64,000 nt of DNA from positions 620,001-684,000 of the forward strand of contig NC_014934.1 in assembly GCF_000186265.1 (NCBI RefSeq). Direction: 5' to 3'. Shown piece after piece: positions 62,997 to 64,000 of this stretch. Positions within the stretch are counted from its first letter, which is position 1. The number at the start of each line of letters is the position of its first letter. A model generated the notes under the pieces. It saw nothing but the letters and a program-made list of their open reading frames with translations, had not been told where the DNA came from and did not search any database. The position numbers and the translations under genes were made by a program. The stretch is from Cellulophaga algicola DSM 14237 (GTDB lineage Bacteria > Bacteroidota > Bacteroidia > Flavobacteriales > Flavobacteriaceae).

Positions 62997-64000
62997 TATT
63001 ATAACTATATTTTTAATTGCAATTTTATTCTTCTCTTCCTTAAGCAGTATAGGGCAGGAAAATAAAACTGCACGGGTTTCACTTAGAGCATATTTAAATC
63101 AAATAGAAGAAACTTTTTCAGTGAAATTTTCATTCGCAGATAATTCCATTAATAGCATTTTAATTCTTTCTCAAGAATTTAATGAGCTGGAGGCTGCCAT
63201 TCACTACATTGAAACAGAAACACCTTTAGATTTAAAAAAAATAGATGCCCGATACTATACTATTTCTAAAAGTATGCTTTCTATTTGCGCTAAAGTTTTA
63301 GATAATTTTGAACAGAACACGCTGCACAATGCAAGCATTAAAGTATTAGAACAAAACTTAACTACCATTACAGATGATACAGGTAGTTTTTATTTGAATA
63401 ATGTTCCGAGAAAATCTACCATAGAAATTAGACATATTGGCTTTAAACCCTTATTCGTTAAGGCAGAAGAACTACAAGACGGTAAAACTTGTAAGACCCT
63501 TTTAATGGCTCAAAATATACAACAGTTAGAAGAGGTCATCATTTATAAATTTTTAACCACTGGCTTAGAAAAGCAAGATGATGCCAGTATTGTTCTAAAT
63601 ACGGACGATTTTGGGATTCTCCCTGGTTTAATAGAGCCTGATGTTTTGCAAACCGTACAAGCGCTACCCGGAATAAAAAGTATAGACGAAACCGTTTCTG
63701 ATATTAATGTTCGTGGTGGTACCAATGACCAAAACTTAATACTCTGGGAGGGTATAAAAATGTATCAATCTGGACACTTCTTTGGCTTAATATCTGCATT
63801 CAACCCCTACCTCACAGATAAAGTAACGCTGATAAAGAATGGCTCAAGTGCTGCTTTTGGAGACGGTGTAAGTAGTATTTTAGATATGCGTACAAAGAAT
63901 ACCATTACTAATAATTTATATGGTGGCGCAGGAATTAATTTATTGAGTGGTGATGTGTATGGCCAAATTCCTCTTAAAGAAAATCTAGCATTTCAATTTT
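62977..64000 (+). CDS. STN-domain TonB-dependent receptor, N-terminal part
   Basis: 341 residues visible; the barrel continues past the window. ATG at 62977, inside the last codons of fecR (20-base overlap, +1 frame). Signal peptide (ends SSIGQ), STN domain (about 33-98), a carboxypeptidase-like regulatory domain (about 104-180), then the plug (LPGLIEPDVLQTVQALPGI, NVRGGTNDQN, and VTLIKNGSSAAFGDG). The STN domain makes contact with the FecR protein encoded just before it. Ligand unknown. Confidence 0.92.
   Translation, partial: MPKTQSSIITIFLIAILFFSSLSSIGQENKTARVSLRAYLNQIEETFSVKFSFADNSINSILILSQEFNELEAAIHYIETETPLDLKKIDARYYTISKSMLSICAKVLDNFEQNTLHNASIKVLEQNLTTITDDTGSFYLNNVPRKSTIEIRHIGFKPLFVKAEELQDGKTCKTLLMAQNIQQLEEVIIYKFLTTGLEKQDDASIVLNTDDFGILPGLIEPDVLQTVQALPGIKSIDETVSDINVRGGTNDQNLILWEGIKMYQSGHFFGLISAFNPYLTDKVTLIKNGSSAAFGDGVSSILDMRTKNTITNNLYGGAGINLLSGDVYGQIPLKENLAFQF

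Noticed and set aside
1-64000. CRISPR array, prophage, integrative element, rRNA or tRNA genes
   Set aside because: No regular spacer-repeat pattern, no integrase or structural phage genes, and no tRNA-type T-arm outside tmRNA. The only mobile element seen is the IS at 24721-26033.

Overview
The window looks like the chromosome of a marine-type member of the Flavobacteriaceae (Bacteroidota). Evidence: AT-rich DNA, a tmRNA whose tag reads GENNYALAA, several promoters with the TAnnTTTG -7 element, many SpII lipoproteins, a FecI/FecR/STN-TonB receptor set, QueE, KdsA, and recurrent TTG starts. I cannot name the genus from sequence alone. Apart from one insertion sequence and one decayed small gene, it reads as ordinary chromosomal DNA; I see no rRNA, tRNA, CRISPR array or prophage.

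Layout. 1-5.6 kb: an OmpA-like envelope protein (cut by the window edge) and a two-gene unit of a giant TPR protein and an outer-membrane beta-barrel. 5.7-13.5 kb: PAS histidine kinase, FtsE, a membrane-anchored Nudix protein, polyphosphate glucokinase, a lipoprotein, TypA/BipA, KdsA. 14-18.5 kb: a cluster of mostly membrane proteins (DUF1361-like, a four-helix protein with its winged-helix regulator, a Coq4-like protein, a DUF4153/4173-like protein, DUF2809). Two near-identical palindromic operators inside it make it the best candidate for an undescribed regulon. 18.6-24.2 kb: LYS1-like dehydrogenase, tmRNA, a GH114-like lipoprotein, two orphan lipoproteins, and a YbjQ protein fused to a zinc finger.

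24.2-32.5 kb: a broken small ORF, a complete IS3-family element (24721-26033) with 25-bp ends, a 3-bp TAA target duplication and an A6G frameshift signal, then a tripartite RND efflux operon. 32.8-38.7 kb: M19 dipeptidase, orphan response regulator, a PurD-like ATP-grasp/GNAT pair, an exonuclease-GIY-YIG fusion, and a 42-residue membrane peptide. 38.8-49.2 kb: a sulfur-linked pair (MBL plus two rhodaneses, and SulP), aldose epimerase, M20 peptidase, LolC/E-like permease head-to-head with NamZ, GNAT, fatty-acid-hydroxylase-like protein, YkgJ, DUF2059.

49.3-59.8 kb: methyltransferase, archaemetzincin-like lipoprotein protease, QueE, HerA-like ATPase, two small lipoproteins, cupin, alpha/beta hydrolase, VOC protein, a second PAS kinase, FolD and Ffh. 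59.9-64 kb: a lipoprotein with an internal duplication, divergent from an ECF sigma factor, FecR anti-sigma and STN-type TonB receptor (cut by the window edge). Five copies of a 7-bp repeat lie between sigma and anti-sigma genes.

Calls rest on reading motifs by eye. No database search was run, so family names for divergent proteins are recollection and are marked as such.
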